A stretch of DNA of 64,000 bases from Spiribacter halobius (GCF_020883455.1 NZ_CP086615.1:744001-808000), one strand, 5' to 3'. Counted from the stretch's first letter, positions 28,717 through 39,936 are shown. Made by a program: numbers and translations. The notes: a model not told the origin generated them from the letters alone.

Positions 28717-28821
28717 GCGAGGGCGGGCAGGAGCAGCCGGGACCGTAGGCGAGACGGACCTCGCCTACGAGCTTACAGGGACGTATTCACAGCGTGTCCC
28801 GGCTGCTCCTGCCCGCCCTCG
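28717..28821. repeat. Long palindrome with conserved CTACAGGGACGTATTCAC core, copy 1
   Basis: Outer arms 28718-28743 and 28796-28821 are perfectly complementary over 26 bp. Inside are a hairpin (GTAGGCGAG/CTCGCCTAC) and the segment TTACAGGGACGTATTCACAG, which is shared with copies at 31451-31560 and 55766-55875. The outer arm sequence is unrelated to that of the other copies. The 343 bp gap 28641-28983 otherwise holds no gene. Confidence 0.85.
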
Positions 28822-28983
28822 TCCCCGGCACCGCGCGTACATCGCCCGCAGCGTCGCGGATCCACGACGCCGCGACGTCTGCAGGCTGTGCCCGATCGCG
28901 ATCAGTGTCCACCGGCGGGCTTCGTTTCCGCCCCGGGTTTGCGTATCTTTCGGGCATAAGTCATAGGAACCGACGGAGGCACC

Positions 28984-29427
28984 ATGCGTCGTCCACTGCT
29001 CGCCCTGGCCCTTGGGCTCGGCCTCGCCGGCGTGGCCGCGGCCGAGAGCGCCACGCTCACCGTGCACAAGGATCCCAACTGCGGCTGCTGCGGCGCCTGG
29101 GTCGAGCACATGACCGCGGCCGGCTTCCGCGTCGAGGTGCGCAACACGCACGATCTCGTCAGCGTCAAGCAGGCCCACGGCGTGCCCCGTGGGCTTGCCT
29201 CCTGCCACACGGCGGTGATCGAGGGCCACGTCATCGAGGGGCACGTGCCGGCGGAGGATGTGCGCCGCTTCCTGGCCGAGGCCCGCTCCGGCGAAGGGCT
29301 CGCGGTGCCGGGCATGCCCGTCGGCTCCCCGGGCATGGAGGTGCCGGGCCACGGTACCGATGACTACCAGGTGGTGCGCTTCCGCGCCGGCGAGTCCGGC
29401 GGCGAAGTGTACAGCCGCCACCCCTGA
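28984..29427 (+). CDS. DUF411 family secreted metal-binding protein
   Basis: 147 residues. A signal peptide (RPLLALALGLGLAGVAAA) is followed by the DUF411 core: TVHKDPNCGCCGAWVEHM, in which the CGCC cysteines resemble a metal or thiol site, then GVPRGLASCHTAVIEGHVIEGHVPAEDV, which contains two conserved His after Cys. The family is associated with copper homeostasis in many Proteobacteria, but no copper exporter gene is adjacent here. The ATG at 28984 follows CGGAGGCACC. The gene is 15 bp before the M48 protease gene and the two are probably co-transcribed. Confidence 0.82.
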   Translation: MRRPLLALALGLGLAGVAAAESATLTVHKDPNCGCCGAWVEHMTAAGFRVEVRNTHDLVSVKQAHGVPRGLASCHTAVIEGHVIEGHVPAEDVRRFLAEARSGEGLAVPGMPVGSPGMEVPGHGTDDYQVVRFRAGESGGEVYSRHP

Positions 29428-29442
29428 TCGAGGTCATCGCCC

Positions 29443-30246
29443 GTGCTCCGCCGCCTCTCCACCCTCGCCGTCGCGGCCCTGCTGGCCGCGGCCTGTGCCA
29501 CCTCCCCCACCGGGCGACAGCAGCTCCAGCTCTTCCCCGCCTCCCAGCTCGAGGAGATGGGCGTGCAGGCCTATCGGCAGATGCGCGAGGAAGAGCCGGT
29601 ACTGGAGGAGGGTCCCGCCGTTACCTACGTCCAGTGCGTGACCGACGCGCTCCTGCCCCAGGTCCCGGAGCGCTACGCCCGGGACGACTGGGAGGTGACC
29701 GTCTTCGACAGCGAGCAGATCAACGCCTTCGCCCTGCCCGGCGGCAAGATCGGCGTGTACACGGGGCTGCTGGAGGTGGCGGAGACGCCGGCCCAGCTCG
29801 CCACGGTGATCGGCCACGAGATCGGCCACGTCATGGCCGAGCACGGCAACGAGCGCATGTCCACGCAGATGGCCACCGTGGCCGGGCTCACGGCGTTGCA
29901 GATCATGGCCGGTGGCAGCCGCGAGCGCCAGCAGGCCCTGGCGGTGCTCGGCCTGGGCGCCCAGGTGGGCATCATCCTGCCCTTCAGTCGCCTGCACGAA
30001 TCCGAGGCCGACCAGATCGGTCTCGAGCTCATGGCCCGCGCCGGCTTCGACCCGCGTGAGAGCGTCCAGCTCTGGCGCAACATGGCCGAGGCTGGCGGTG
30101 ACGGCCCCCCGGAATTCCTCTCCACCCACCCCTCCAAGGACACCCGGATCCGCGACCTCGAGGCGCAGATGGATGGGGCGCTGGGGTTGTACCGGCAGGC
30201 TCAGGCGCGGGGGCGCGATCCGGACTGTCGGCCGCCGCGCGGCTAG
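29443..30246 (+). CDS. M48-family metalloprotease lipoprotein
   Basis: 267 residues from a GTG start. The N-terminal lipobox LLAAACATS predicts lipid attachment at the Cys near residue 20. The peptidase M48 motif HEIGHVMAEHGNERMS (HExxH) lies near residue 127, and the downstream ESEADQIGLELMARAGFDP supplies the third zinc ligand Glu. PPEFLSTHPSKDTRI is the family's C-terminal signature. It resembles LoiP/YcaL-type outer-membrane quality-control proteases rather than HtpX, as it has no membrane helices. It follows the DUF411 gene and is convergent with purU across a repeat and a terminator hairpin. Confidence 0.88.
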   Translation: MLRRLSTLAVAALLAAACATSPTGRQQLQLFPASQLEEMGVQAYRQMREEEPVLEEGPAVTYVQCVTDALLPQVPERYARDDWEVTVFDSEQINAFALPGGKIGVYTGLLEVAETPAQLATVIGHEIGHVMAEHGNERMSTQMATVAGLTALQIMAGGSRERQQALAVLGLGAQVGIILPFSRLHESEADQIGLELMARAGFDPRESVQLWRNMAEAGGDGPPEFLSTHPSKDTRIRDLEAQMDGALGLYRQAQARGRDPDCRPPRG

Positions 30247-30261
30247 TGGCGCGGCGCGCGC

Positions 30262-30360
30262 AGTTCAAAGTCCAAAGTTCAAGGTTCAAAGACCGACTCC
30301 GCACGCCAGGTGCAATGTCGCAAGGTTTGGCGGGTGTCTTTGAACTTTGAACGTTGAACT
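30262..30360. repeat. Inverted repeat of GTTCAAAG-type units
   Basis: The left arm 30262-30293 (AGTTCAAAGTCCAAAGTTC and continuing) and the right arm 30335-30360 are inverted copies with a few changes and one missing unit. Each arm is made of near-tandem 7-9 bp units of GTTCAAAG. It lies in the convergent space between the M48 protease and purU. A related single arm is at 13905-13940. Confidence 0.65.
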
Positions 30361-30367
30361 GGGAACT

Positions 30368-30400
30368 CGACTGAGGCCCCCGTTGAGGGGGCCTCAGTCG
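30368..30400. terminator. Probable bidirectional terminator between M48 protease and purU
   Basis: A perfect 14 bp stem, 30368-30381 with 30387-30400, encloses a 5-base loop. It overlaps the last two codons and the stop of purU (stop at 30394-30396). There is no long T run on either side, so termination may need extra factors. Confidence 0.5.
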
Positions 30401-31263
30401 AAGACGACCGTCCGGTTCCGGTACACCAGCGTCTTGCGCTGCAGATGCGCCCACACCGCCCGGGCGAGCACGAGCTTTTCCAGGTCCCGGCCCTTGCGGA
30501 CGAGCTCTTCCACGGAGTCGCGGTGGGAGATGGTGGTGACGTCCTGCTCGATGATCGGTCCGGCGTCCAGCTCCTCGGTAACGTAGTGGCTGGTAGCGCC
30601 GATGATCTTCACGCCCCGGGCGTGGGCGGCGTGGTAGGGGCGGGCGCCGGCGAAGGCGGGGAGGAAGGAGTGGTGGATGTTGATGATGCGCTCGGGGAAG
30701 GCATCGATCAGCGTCGGCGTGACCACCTGCATGTAGCGGGCGAGGACGACGAACTCGACCTCCATCTCCTGCAGCAGCTCCAGCTCCCGCGCCTCCTGCT
30801 CGGCCTTGTTGCCGGCGGTGACCGGGAAGACGTGGAACGGCACCCCGAACTGCTCCGCCACCGGCCGCAGGTCCTCGTGATTGCTCACGATCACCGGAAT
30901 CGACACCCGCCACTCCCCGGACTGCCAGCGCGAGAGCAGATCATAGAGGCAGTGCGGCAGGCGGGAGACAAACACCGCCATGCGCGGCCACTCCTCGGAG
31001 AGATGCAGCCGCCAGCGGATGCCGAAGCGCTCCCCCAGCGCCTCGTCGAAGGCCGGCCCGATGGCCTCGGGCGCCAGCCCGAACCCCGTCAGCTCCCATT
31101 CCACGCGCATGAAGAACACCCCCTCGGCGGTGTCCACGTGCTGGTCCAGATAGACGATGTTGCCGCCATGCCGGGCAAGAAACTCGCTCACCCCTGCCAC
31201 CAGCCCCCGCTGGTCCCGGCAGTGCATGAGCAGCGTCGCGGTATGGCCGTCGAGGGCAGGCAT
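30394..31263 (-). CDS. purU: Formyltetrahydrofolate deformylase
   Basis: 289 residues. It hydrolyses 10-formyl-THF to THF and formate, balancing one-carbon pools and supplying formate for purine synthesis. The N-terminal ACT domain is TATLLMHCRDQRGLVAGVSEFL. The C-terminal formyltransferase-like domain has VIVSNHEDLRPVAEQFGVPF and the catalytic INIHHSFLPAFAGARPYHAAH, then GATSHYVTEELDAGPIIEQD. ATG at 31263 is preceded by AAGGATG. One-carbon metabolism links it loosely to the metH and betaine genes 8 kb away, though it is a separate transcription unit. Confidence 0.95.
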   Translation of the reverse strand: MPALDGHTATLLMHCRDQRGLVAGVSEFLARHGGNIVYLDQHVDTAEGVFFMRVEWELTGFGLAPEAIGPAFDEALGERFGIRWRLHLSEEWPRMAVFVSRLPHCLYDLLSRWQSGEWRVSIPVIVSNHEDLRPVAEQFGVPFHVFPVTAGNKAEQEARELELLQEMEVEFVVLARYMQVVTPTLIDAFPERIINIHHSFLPAFAGARPYHAAHARGVKIIGATSHYVTEELDAGPIIEQDVTTISHRDSVEELVRKGRDLEKLVLARAVWAHLQRKTLVYRNRTVVFD

Positions 31264-31450
31264 TGCAGGGCATCCTTAGTTCAGGCCGGCGCGGGAGTAT
31301 AGCCCTGCCGGGCTTCGGCGGGGTGGAAATGGCGTCTTCTGATCCCAACCTGCCGTGGGGGTAGACAGCGGCTGGACACGTTCGCACGGTCGGCTTTTAT
31401 CAGCCTCGATCCGCTTCCGCGAGCCCGCGGATCGACCCGAGGCGGCGGCT

Positions 31451-31560
31451 GGCCGGGGAGCGGCGGGGGTGCGCGGGACCGTAGGCGAGAGGGACCTCGC
31501 CTACGAGCCTACAGGGATGTATTCACGGCGTGTCCCGCGCACCCCCGCCGCTCCCCGGCC
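31451..31560. repeat. Long palindrome with conserved CTACAGGGATGTATTCAC core, copy 2
   Basis: Outer arms 31451-31479 and 31532-31560 are perfectly complementary over 29 bp. They enclose the same inner hairpin GTAGGCGAG/CTCGCCTAC and the conserved CCTACAGGGATGTATTCACG. The arm sequence shares nothing with copies 1 and 3. It lies in the 373 bp gap between purU and the aldo/keto reductase gene, in which no gene was found. Confidence 0.85.
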
Positions 31561-31636
31561 TGGGCACAGCAGCTGATGAAGCTGCGGCCTCGCGGCTCAC
31601 AGGATCAGCGATGACTCAGAGAAATCAGGAGGTCTC

Positions 31637-32470
31637 ATGGAAACGCTCGAGGTCCACGGCGCCCGCATCCCCAAGCTCGGTTTCGGCACCTTCCAGCTCG
31701 ACGACGAGGTCGCCTATGCACGGGTTCGGGATGCGCTTGATGCCGGCTGCCGGCATATCGACACCGCCCAGATGTACCGCAACGAAGAGGCAGTGGGCGA
31801 GGCCATCCGCGACGCCGGCGTGCCCCGGGATGCGGTGTTCCTGACCACCAAGGTGTGGGTGGACCGCTTTCGCGACGGGGATCTGCAGCGTTCCGTGGAG
31901 GAGAGCCTCAAGCGTCTCGGCTTGCCCGCCGTCGACCTGGTGCTGCTGCACTGGCCGAACCCGGACATCCCCCTCGCCGAGACCATCAGCGCCCTGAACG
32001 ACGCCCGCGCGCATGGCCTCACGGCTCACATCGGGGTCAGCAATTTCACCGTGGCCCTGCTGCGCGAGGCCGTGGCGGCCTCGGCAGAGCCGCTGGTGAC
32101 CAACCAGGTGGAGTACCACCCGCGCCTCAACCAGGATCCCGTGCGCGCCGAGCTCGCCCGCCACGGCATGGCGCTCACGGCCTACTGTCCCCTCGGCCAG
32201 GGCAGCCTGGTGGACGACCCGGTGATCCGCCGCATCGCCGACGCCCACGACCGCACGCCGGGCCAGGTCATCCTGCGCTGGCACTACCAGCAGCCGGATG
32301 TCATCGCCATCCCGCGGACCTCGAAGGCCGAGCGCGTGCGCGAGAACCTGGACATCCTTGATTTTCGTCTGAGCGACGAGGAGATGCAGGCCATCCACGG
32401 CCTGGCCCGCGAGGACGGCCGTATCATCAGCCCCGCCTCGCTCGCCCCGGCCTGGGACAACGCCGGATAA
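31637..32470 (+). CDS. Aldo/keto reductase (2,5-diketo-D-gluconate reductase-like)
   Basis: 277 residues of the AKR (beta/alpha)8 fold. The signatures are GFGTFQLDDE, DAGCRHIDTAQMYRNEEAVG (catalytic Asp and Tyr), KVWVDRFRDG (catalytic Lys), VDLVLLHWPNPD with the catalytic His, IGVSNFTV, and the NADPH-binding IPRTSKAERVRENLDI. It reduces carbonyls with NADPH; the natural substrate cannot be read from the sequence. The ATG at 31637 has a strong AGGAGGTCTC upstream. It is convergent with uvrA, with 68 bp between the stop codons. Confidence 0.92.
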   Translation: METLEVHGARIPKLGFGTFQLDDEVAYARVRDALDAGCRHIDTAQMYRNEEAVGEAIRDAGVPRDAVFLTTKVWVDRFRDGDLQRSVEESLKRLGLPAVDLVLLHWPNPDIPLAETISALNDARAHGLTAHIGVSNFTVALLREAVAASAEPLVTNQVEYHPRLNQDPVRAELARHGMALTAYCPLGQGSLVDDPVIRRIADAHDRTPGQVILRWHYQQPDVIAIPRTSKAERVRENLDILDFRLSDEEMQAIHGLAREDGRIISPASLAPAWDNAG

Positions 32471-32538
32471 GTCGGCCGGATCCGTAAACGTCTAGCCGGG
32501 GCGCAGCCGAGAGCACGGCCAGCCCGGCGTCCGTGCCC

Positions 32539-35385
<2,847 letters not shown>

Positions 35386-35526
35386 GCCTCTCCTGAAGGG
35401 CGGCGTCGGCGCCGCAAAGCCGGAGCCCGAAACTCCGACGGCAAACGCCATCCCGCTTCGGGCCGAAACCCCAAGACCAGCCTGCTAGTATATCGGTTTC
35501 CCAGGCGAGACCCTTGGAGCGATCCG

Positions 35527-36750
35527 GTGCACAGACGGGCAGGCGGTTCGGGTGTGGCGATGAGCGCCGGCGAGCGGCGGGCGACGGTCGGCCTGGCCGT
35601 CATCTCCGGTGTGCGCATGCTTGGCCTGTTCCTGCTGCTGCCGGTGTTCAGCCTCTACGGCATGGAGCTCGCCGGGGCCACGCCGTTGCTGGTCGGCTTC
35701 GCCATTGGTGCCTACGGGCTCACCCAGGCGCTGCTTCAGATCCCCGCGGGCTGGCTCTCGGACCGCATCGGGCGCCGTCCGGTCATTGTCGGGGGGCTGG
35801 TCCTGTTCGCCGCGGGCAGCGTGCTCGCCGCGATCTCGGAGGGCATCTGGGGTGTCATCGCCGGGCGCGCCCTGCAGGGTTGCGGCGCCATCATGGCTGC
35901 CGTGATGGCGCTTGCCGCCGACCTCACCCGGGTGGAGCAGCGCACCAAGGTGATGGCCTTTATCGGCATCAGTGTCGGTGGGGCGTTCCTGGTGGCGCTG
36001 GTGGCGGGCCCCGCAATCGCTGCCCAGGCCGGGCTCGCCGGGGTGTTCTGGGCCACCGCGGGCCTGGCGCTGGTGGCCATGGCCCTGCTCTGGGTCGTGG
36101 TCCCCGCCGGGGGCGAGGCCACCGCGCGCCCGGAGGTCAACGCCCGCAGCGGCGCCCTGCCGCTGGTGCTGCGGGATCCGGACCTGCTGCGCCTCGACTT
36201 CGGCATCCTCGTATTGCACTTCGTGCTGACGGCGAGTTTCGTGGCGCTCCCCATCGTGCTCGAGCGTGACCTCGGCATCCACCGCAGCGACCACTGGCAG
36301 CTCTACGTGCCCGTGCTGGTGCTGTCGGTGTTCGGGATGTGGGCGGTGCTCGCCGTCGGCGAGCGGCAGCGGATCCTGCACCGGCTGCTGGCGGCGCTGG
36401 CACTGCTGCTGGTGGTGGCCGATCTCGTCCTCGCCGCCTTCAGCGGCTGGGGGCCGGCCTTGGTGGTGGCGCTGTGGCTGTTCTTCGTCGGTTTCAATTC
36501 CCTCGAGGCCGGGCTGCCCTCGCTGCTCACCCGCTTCGCCCCGGCCGATCTGCGGGGCACTGCCCTGGGCGTCTACGCCACCTCCCAGTTCATCGGCGCC
36601 TTCCTCGGCGGCGCCCTGGGCGGCCTGCTCTACGGCATCGCCGGCGTGCAGGGTGTGTTCATCCTCTGCGCCGCCGTGGCCGCCCTCTGGTTTCTCTCCG
36701 TCCGCAGCCTACGGGCCCCGGAAGCCTGCCAGCCGTCGGCCGAGGCCTGA
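35527..36750 (+). CDS. MFS transporter (YajR-like)
   Basis: About 407 residues with 12 predicted membrane helices. The MFS motif A is in loop 2-3 (GWLSDRIGRRPVIVGGLVLF), and LQIPAGWLSDR precedes it. The gene sits divergently next to uvrA, as YajR-like transporters often do between uvrA and ssb, but the substrate is unknown. The GTG at 35527 is preceded by TTGGAGCG at good spacing. The ATG at 35560 would give a protein 11 residues shorter starting MSAGERRATVGL, as in many homologues, and cannot be excluded. The C-terminus lacks the ferredoxin-like YAM domain of E. coli YajR. Confidence 0.88.
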   Translation: MHRRAGGSGVAMSAGERRATVGLAVISGVRMLGLFLLLPVFSLYGMELAGATPLLVGFAIGAYGLTQALLQIPAGWLSDRIGRRPVIVGGLVLFAAGSVLAAISEGIWGVIAGRALQGCGAIMAAVMALAADLTRVEQRTKVMAFIGISVGGAFLVALVAGPAIAAQAGLAGVFWATAGLALVAMALLWVVVPAGGEATARPEVNARSGALPLVLRDPDLLRLDFGILVLHFVLTASFVALPIVLERDLGIHRSDHWQLYVPVLVLSVFGMWAVLAVGERQRILHRLLAALALLLVVADLVLAAFSGWGPALVVALWLFFVGFNSLEAGLPSLLTRFAPADLRGTALGVYATSQFIGAFLGGALGGLLYGIAGVQGVFILCAAVAALWFLSVRSLRAPEACQPSAEA

Positions 36751-36801
36751 TCCGCTCGCCCTTGGCAGTGCCGCGCAGCCGGCCAGACCGGACCGGGGAT
36801 T

Positions 36802-36896
36802 CAACACAACGACACCACGGGCACAACGGTGCACCACGTAGAGATCCACTTGGCTCTCGACGTTGTGGGCCGTTGTGTCTTTGTGTCGTGGTGTTG
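36802..36896. repeat. Inverted repeat of ACAACGG-type units, second copy
   Basis: Arms 36802-36837 and 36861-36896 are inverted copies with several compensated and uncompensated changes. Units such as ACACAACG, ACACCACGG and GCACAACGG repeat within each arm. It fills most of the gap between the MFS gene and sat-cysC. Compared with 20977-21077 the units are more diverged. Confidence 0.7.
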
Positions 36897-37029
36897 GAAG
36901 CGGCGTCCCGATGAGTTCCTCCTGCACTGCGCAACCGCGGTGACTTCCACTAGGTCCCCAGCGCGCGAACGGGATTCGGGTTTCTGGTATCTTCCGCGCT
37001 CCGTGACCGGCAACTGGGGAACCGGGGAC

Positions 37030-38754
37030 ATGACTGATCTGATCGCGCCGCACGGCGGGACGCTGGTGGAGCTGCAGCTGCCGGCGGAGGAGGCCGAGGC
37101 CGAGAAAGCTCGGGCGGCGGAGTACCCCTCCTGGGACCTCACCGAGCGTCAGCTCTGTGACCTGGAGCTGCTGCTCAACGGCGGCTTCTCCCCGCTCACG
37201 GGCTTCCTCGGGCGCGCCGACTACGAGCGCGTGGTCCAGGAGATGCGGCTCACCGACGGCACCCTCTGGCCCATCCCCGTGACCCTGGACGTCTCCGAGG
37301 CCTTTGCCGGGACGCTCGCTCCCGGCAGCCGCGTGGCGCTGCGCGATCCCGAGGGCGTGGTGCTGGCCGTGCTCACCGTCGACGAGCTCTGGCGTCCGGA
37401 CCGTGAGGCCGAGGCGGCGAAGGTCTTTGGCACCACTGACGGGGCGCATCCCGGAGTGGCTCATCTCCGCGAGCGCAGCCACCCGGTGTACGTGGGCGGG
37501 CGCGTGGCGGGCCTTGCCGAGCCCGTGCACTACGACTTCACCCATCTGCGCCTCTCGCCGCGACACCTGCGCGAGCGCTTCGCCCGCAGCGGCTGGCGCC
37601 GGGTGGTGGCCTTCCAGACCCGCAACCCGATGCACCGGGCCCATGTCGAGCTGACATTCCGCGCCGCGCGCCAGGCCGAGGCCAACCTGCTCATCCACCC
37701 GGTGGTGGGCATGACCAAGCCCGGGGACGTGGACCACTTCTCCCGCGTGCGCTGCTACGAGCACGTGCTCAAGAAGTACCCGGAGCAGACCACCGCGCTT
37801 TCGCTGCTGCCGCTCGCCATGCGCATGGCCGGCCCGCGCGAGGCCCTGTGGCACGCGATCATCCGCAGGAACCACGGCTGCACGCATTTCATCGTTGGCC
37901 GCGACCACGCCGGCCCGGGCAAGGGCAGCAACGGCGAGGACTTCTACGGCCCCTACGACGCCCAGGAACTGGTGCGCCGCCATGCCGATGAGCTCGGTAT
38001 CGAGATGGTGCCCTTTCAGATGATGGTCTACGTCAAGGAGCGTGCCGAGTACGCGCCCATCGACGAGGTGGACGAGAGCCGCGAGACCGTGATGCAGATC
38101 TCCGGCACCGAGTTCCGGCGGCGCATGCGCGAGGGGCTGGAGATCCCGGACTGGTTCGGCTACCCGGAAGTGGTGGAGGAGCTGCGCAAGACCTATCCGC
38201 CGCGGGCCCGGCAGGGCCTCACCCTGTTCTTCACCGGGCTGTCCGGGTCCGGCAAGTCCACCCTGGCCAATGCGGTCATGGTCAAGCTCATGGAAATCGG
38301 CGGCCGGCGGGTGACCCTGCTCGACGGCGATATCGTGCGCAAGCACCTGTCCAGCGAGCTCGGCTTCTCCAAGGAGCACCGCGATCTCAACATCCGCCGC
38401 ATCGGTTTCGTCGCCGCGGAGATCACCAAGAACGGTGGCGTCGCCATCTGCGCGCCCATCGCTCCCTACGCGGCGACCCGCCGCGACGTGCGGGCGATGG
38501 TGGAGGAGACCGGCGGCGGCTTCATCGAGATCCACGTCTCGACGCCGCTGGAGGAGTGCGAGCGGCGGGACCGCAAGGGCCTGTACGCCAAGGCCCGCGC
38601 CGGCCTGATCAAGGGGTTTACCGGTATCGACGACCCCTACGAGGCCCCGGAAACGCCCGAGCTCGCCATCGACACCACCGACTGCTCGCCGGACGAGGCG
38701 GCGCAGCAGGTGATCCTGAAGCTCGAGCGGCTGGGCTTCATCGACCTGCGCTGA
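37030..38754 (+). CDS. Bifunctional sulfate adenylyltransferase / adenylylsulfate kinase
   Basis: 574 residues. Residues 1-390 are ATP sulfurylase (sulfate plus ATP to APS): PSWDLTERQLCDLELLLNGG, the active-site QTRNPMHRAHVEL and GRDHAGPGKGSNGEDFYGPY. Residues 395-574 are APS kinase (APS to PAPS) with P-loop [16 protein letters not shown] and LDGDIVRKHLSSELGFSK. PAPS is needed for sulfate reduction through PAPS reductase or for sulfotransferases such as the one at 1.4 kb. No cysH or cysIJ genes are nearby. The ATG at 37030 follows ACCGGGGAC. It interrupts what is usually a close uvrA-MFS-ssb neighbourhood. Confidence 0.95.
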   Translation: MTDLIAPHGGTLVELQLPAEEAEAEKARAAEYPSWDLTERQLCDLELLLNGGFSPLTGFLGRADYERVVQEMRLTDGTLWPIPVTLDVSEAFAGTLAPGSRVALRDPEGVVLAVLTVDELWRPDREAEAAKVFGTTDGAHPGVAHLRERSHPVYVGGRVAGLAEPVHYDFTHLRLSPRHLRERFARSGWRRVVAFQTRNPMHRAHVELTFRAARQAEANLLIHPVVGMTKPGDVDHFSRVRCYEHVLKKYPEQTTALSLLPLAMRMAGPREALWHAIIRRNHGCTHFIVGRDHAGPGKGSNGEDFYGPYDAQELVRRHADELGIEMVPFQMMVYVKERAEYAPIDEVDESRETVMQISGTEFRRRMREGLEIPDWFGYPEVVEELRKTYPPRARQGLTLFFTGLSGSGKSTLANAVMVKLMEIGGRRVTLLDGDIVRKHLSSELGFSKEHRDLNIRRIGFVAAEITKNGGVAICAPIAPYAATRRDVRAMVEETGGGFIEIHVSTPLEECERRDRKGLYAKARAGLIKGFTGIDDPYEAPETPELAIDTTDCSPDEAAQQVILKLERLGFIDLR

Positions 38755-38794
38755 GGCGCTTGCCGCCAACCCGGCGCCGTGCCACCGCCGAACC

Positions 38795-39100
38795 GTGGCG
38801 GTGCGCCCGCGCGCGTTCGCCCCGAACCGCTTCGGCTCGAGGCACACCGCCTGCCACCACCTGCACCTGTCCCTGCTCCGCTGCCGCAAGGTCAACGGCC
38901 GCTTCGTGCGCCCGTGGGGCCGCCGGGCCTCCGGCCACGCCCTGCGCCGGATCATCCGAATGATTGCCGGCGTCATGGGGCTGCACACGGTGGCGGAATT
39001 CGTGGAGACGGCCCCTGTCGCCAGGGCCCTGCGCCGGATCGGCGTCGGTCTCGGCCAGGGGTTTGGCCTGCACCGGCCGGAGGACTGGGTCTCGGGGTGA
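38795..39100 (+). pseudogene. Degenerate C-terminal half of an EAL domain
   Basis: This open frame reads FGSRHTACHHLHLSLLRC, then KVNGRFVR, then MGLHTVAEFVETAPVARALRRIG and GLGQGFGLHRPEDW. These pieces line up with FGxGYSSLxYLxxLPxDxLKIDGxFVR, LGxxTVAEFVE and GVDxxQGYxxxRPxP of cyclic-di-GMP phosphodiesterases. The catalytic EAL/Glu half is missing, the Asp of KIDG is changed to Asn, and spacing within the second part is shortened. It is therefore a remnant, not an active enzyme. The surrounding 504 bp (38755-39258) hold no intact gene. Confidence 0.65.
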
Positions 39101-39258
39101 AACCGGCGCCTGGCTGGCTGAGGCACGGCGCACAGTTCCGCGAGCGCCCGGCACGGCCGGCCGTGCGGCTGCAGCACCAGCGCTAAAGACGGCGGTGCCA
39201 GTGCCGATAGGTCCAGTGCCCGGCAGGATCCGGCCGGGCGCCGCCGGGAGAGCGCCAC

Positions 39259-39558
39259 ATGGCCGAGGCCGATATCACCCTGGAATCCCGGGTCGACGTG
39301 ACCCTGGCCGCCGAGCTGCGCAGCACGCTGGATATGGCGCTGAGCGGCGAGGGCACGCTCAGCGTGGATGCCGCCGCCGTCGAGCAGGTGGACACGGCCG
39401 GGATTCAGCTGCTGCTTGCCCTCCGCCAGGAGGCTGAACGGCGAGGTCGCGCCTTCGCCTGGCAGGCGGCCTCTCCCGCCCTGCAGGATACCGCCCGGCG
39501 GCTCGGCCTGGAGGCCCAGCTTGGCCTCCCGCCGGCCGCCGTGAGCACGGAGGACTAA
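39259..39558 (+). CDS. STAS-domain protein of the chemotaxis operon
   Basis: 99 residues of a single STAS domain. The phosphorylation loop reads VEQVDTAGIQLLLALRQEA, with Thr where SpoIIAA has Ser, as in other chemotaxis-linked STAS proteins. ATG at 39259 follows GGGAGAG. It is the first intact gene of a 16 kb operon and is 4 bp from cheY. A second STAS gene (48800) and a phosphatase/kinase fusion (49115) at the far end suggest a partner-switch circuit. Its target is unknown. Confidence 0.85.
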   Translation: MAEADITLESRVDVTLAAELRSTLDMALSGEGTLSVDAAAVEQVDTAGIQLLLALRQEAERRGRAFAWQAASPALQDTARRLGLEAQLGLPPAAVSTED

Positions 39559-39562
39559 CCCC

Positions 39563-39925
39563 ATGGCCGCGATACTCGCCGTCGACGACTCTGCCTCCAT
39601 CCGCCAGATGGTGCGCTACACACTCACCCAGGCTGGCCACCAGGTGGCGGATGCCGCAGACGGCAACCAGGGCCTGGCCGCGGCCCAGCGCCAGGGCTTC
39701 AACGCCGTGATCACCGACGTCAACATGCCCGGGATCGACGGCATCGAGCTGGTCCGGCGCCTGCGCGCGCTGCCCAACTACCGCTTCACGCCCATCCTGC
39801 TGCTCACTACGGAGTCGGCTCCGGAGAAGAAGCAGCAGGGCAAGGCCGCTGGCGCCACCGGCTGGCTGGTCAAGCCGTTCGAGCCGCAGAAGCTGCTCGC
39901 CACCCTCGACCGCGTGCTGCGCTAG
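39563..39925 (+). CDS. cheY: Chemotaxis response regulator CheY
   Basis: 120 residues, a stand-alone receiver. The acidic pocket is VDDSASIRQMVR at residues 7-18, the phospho-acceptor Asp52 is in VITDVNMPGIDG, the Thr is in LLTTES and the Lys in WLVKPFEPQKLL. It should be phosphorylated by the CheA encoded 11 bp downstream and act on a motor or other output. It resembles the CheY type with the VNMPGIDG motif common in alternative che operons. No flagellar genes are in the window, so motility output is an assumption. Confidence 0.93.
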   Translation: MAAILAVDDSASIRQMVRYTLTQAGHQVADAADGNQGLAAAQRQGFNAVITDVNMPGIDGIELVRRLRALPNYRFTPILLLTTESAPEKKQQGKAAGATGWLVKPFEPQKLLATLDRVLR

Positions 39926-39936
39926 GAGCGTCCGCC

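Noticed and set aside
36709-39600. A 963-codon open frame on the minus strand opposite sat-cysC and the STAS gene
   Set aside because: It is a by-product of high GC at third positions. The plus-strand proteins are clearly recognisable, whereas the minus-strand translation is His/Arg/Ala-rich with no domain.
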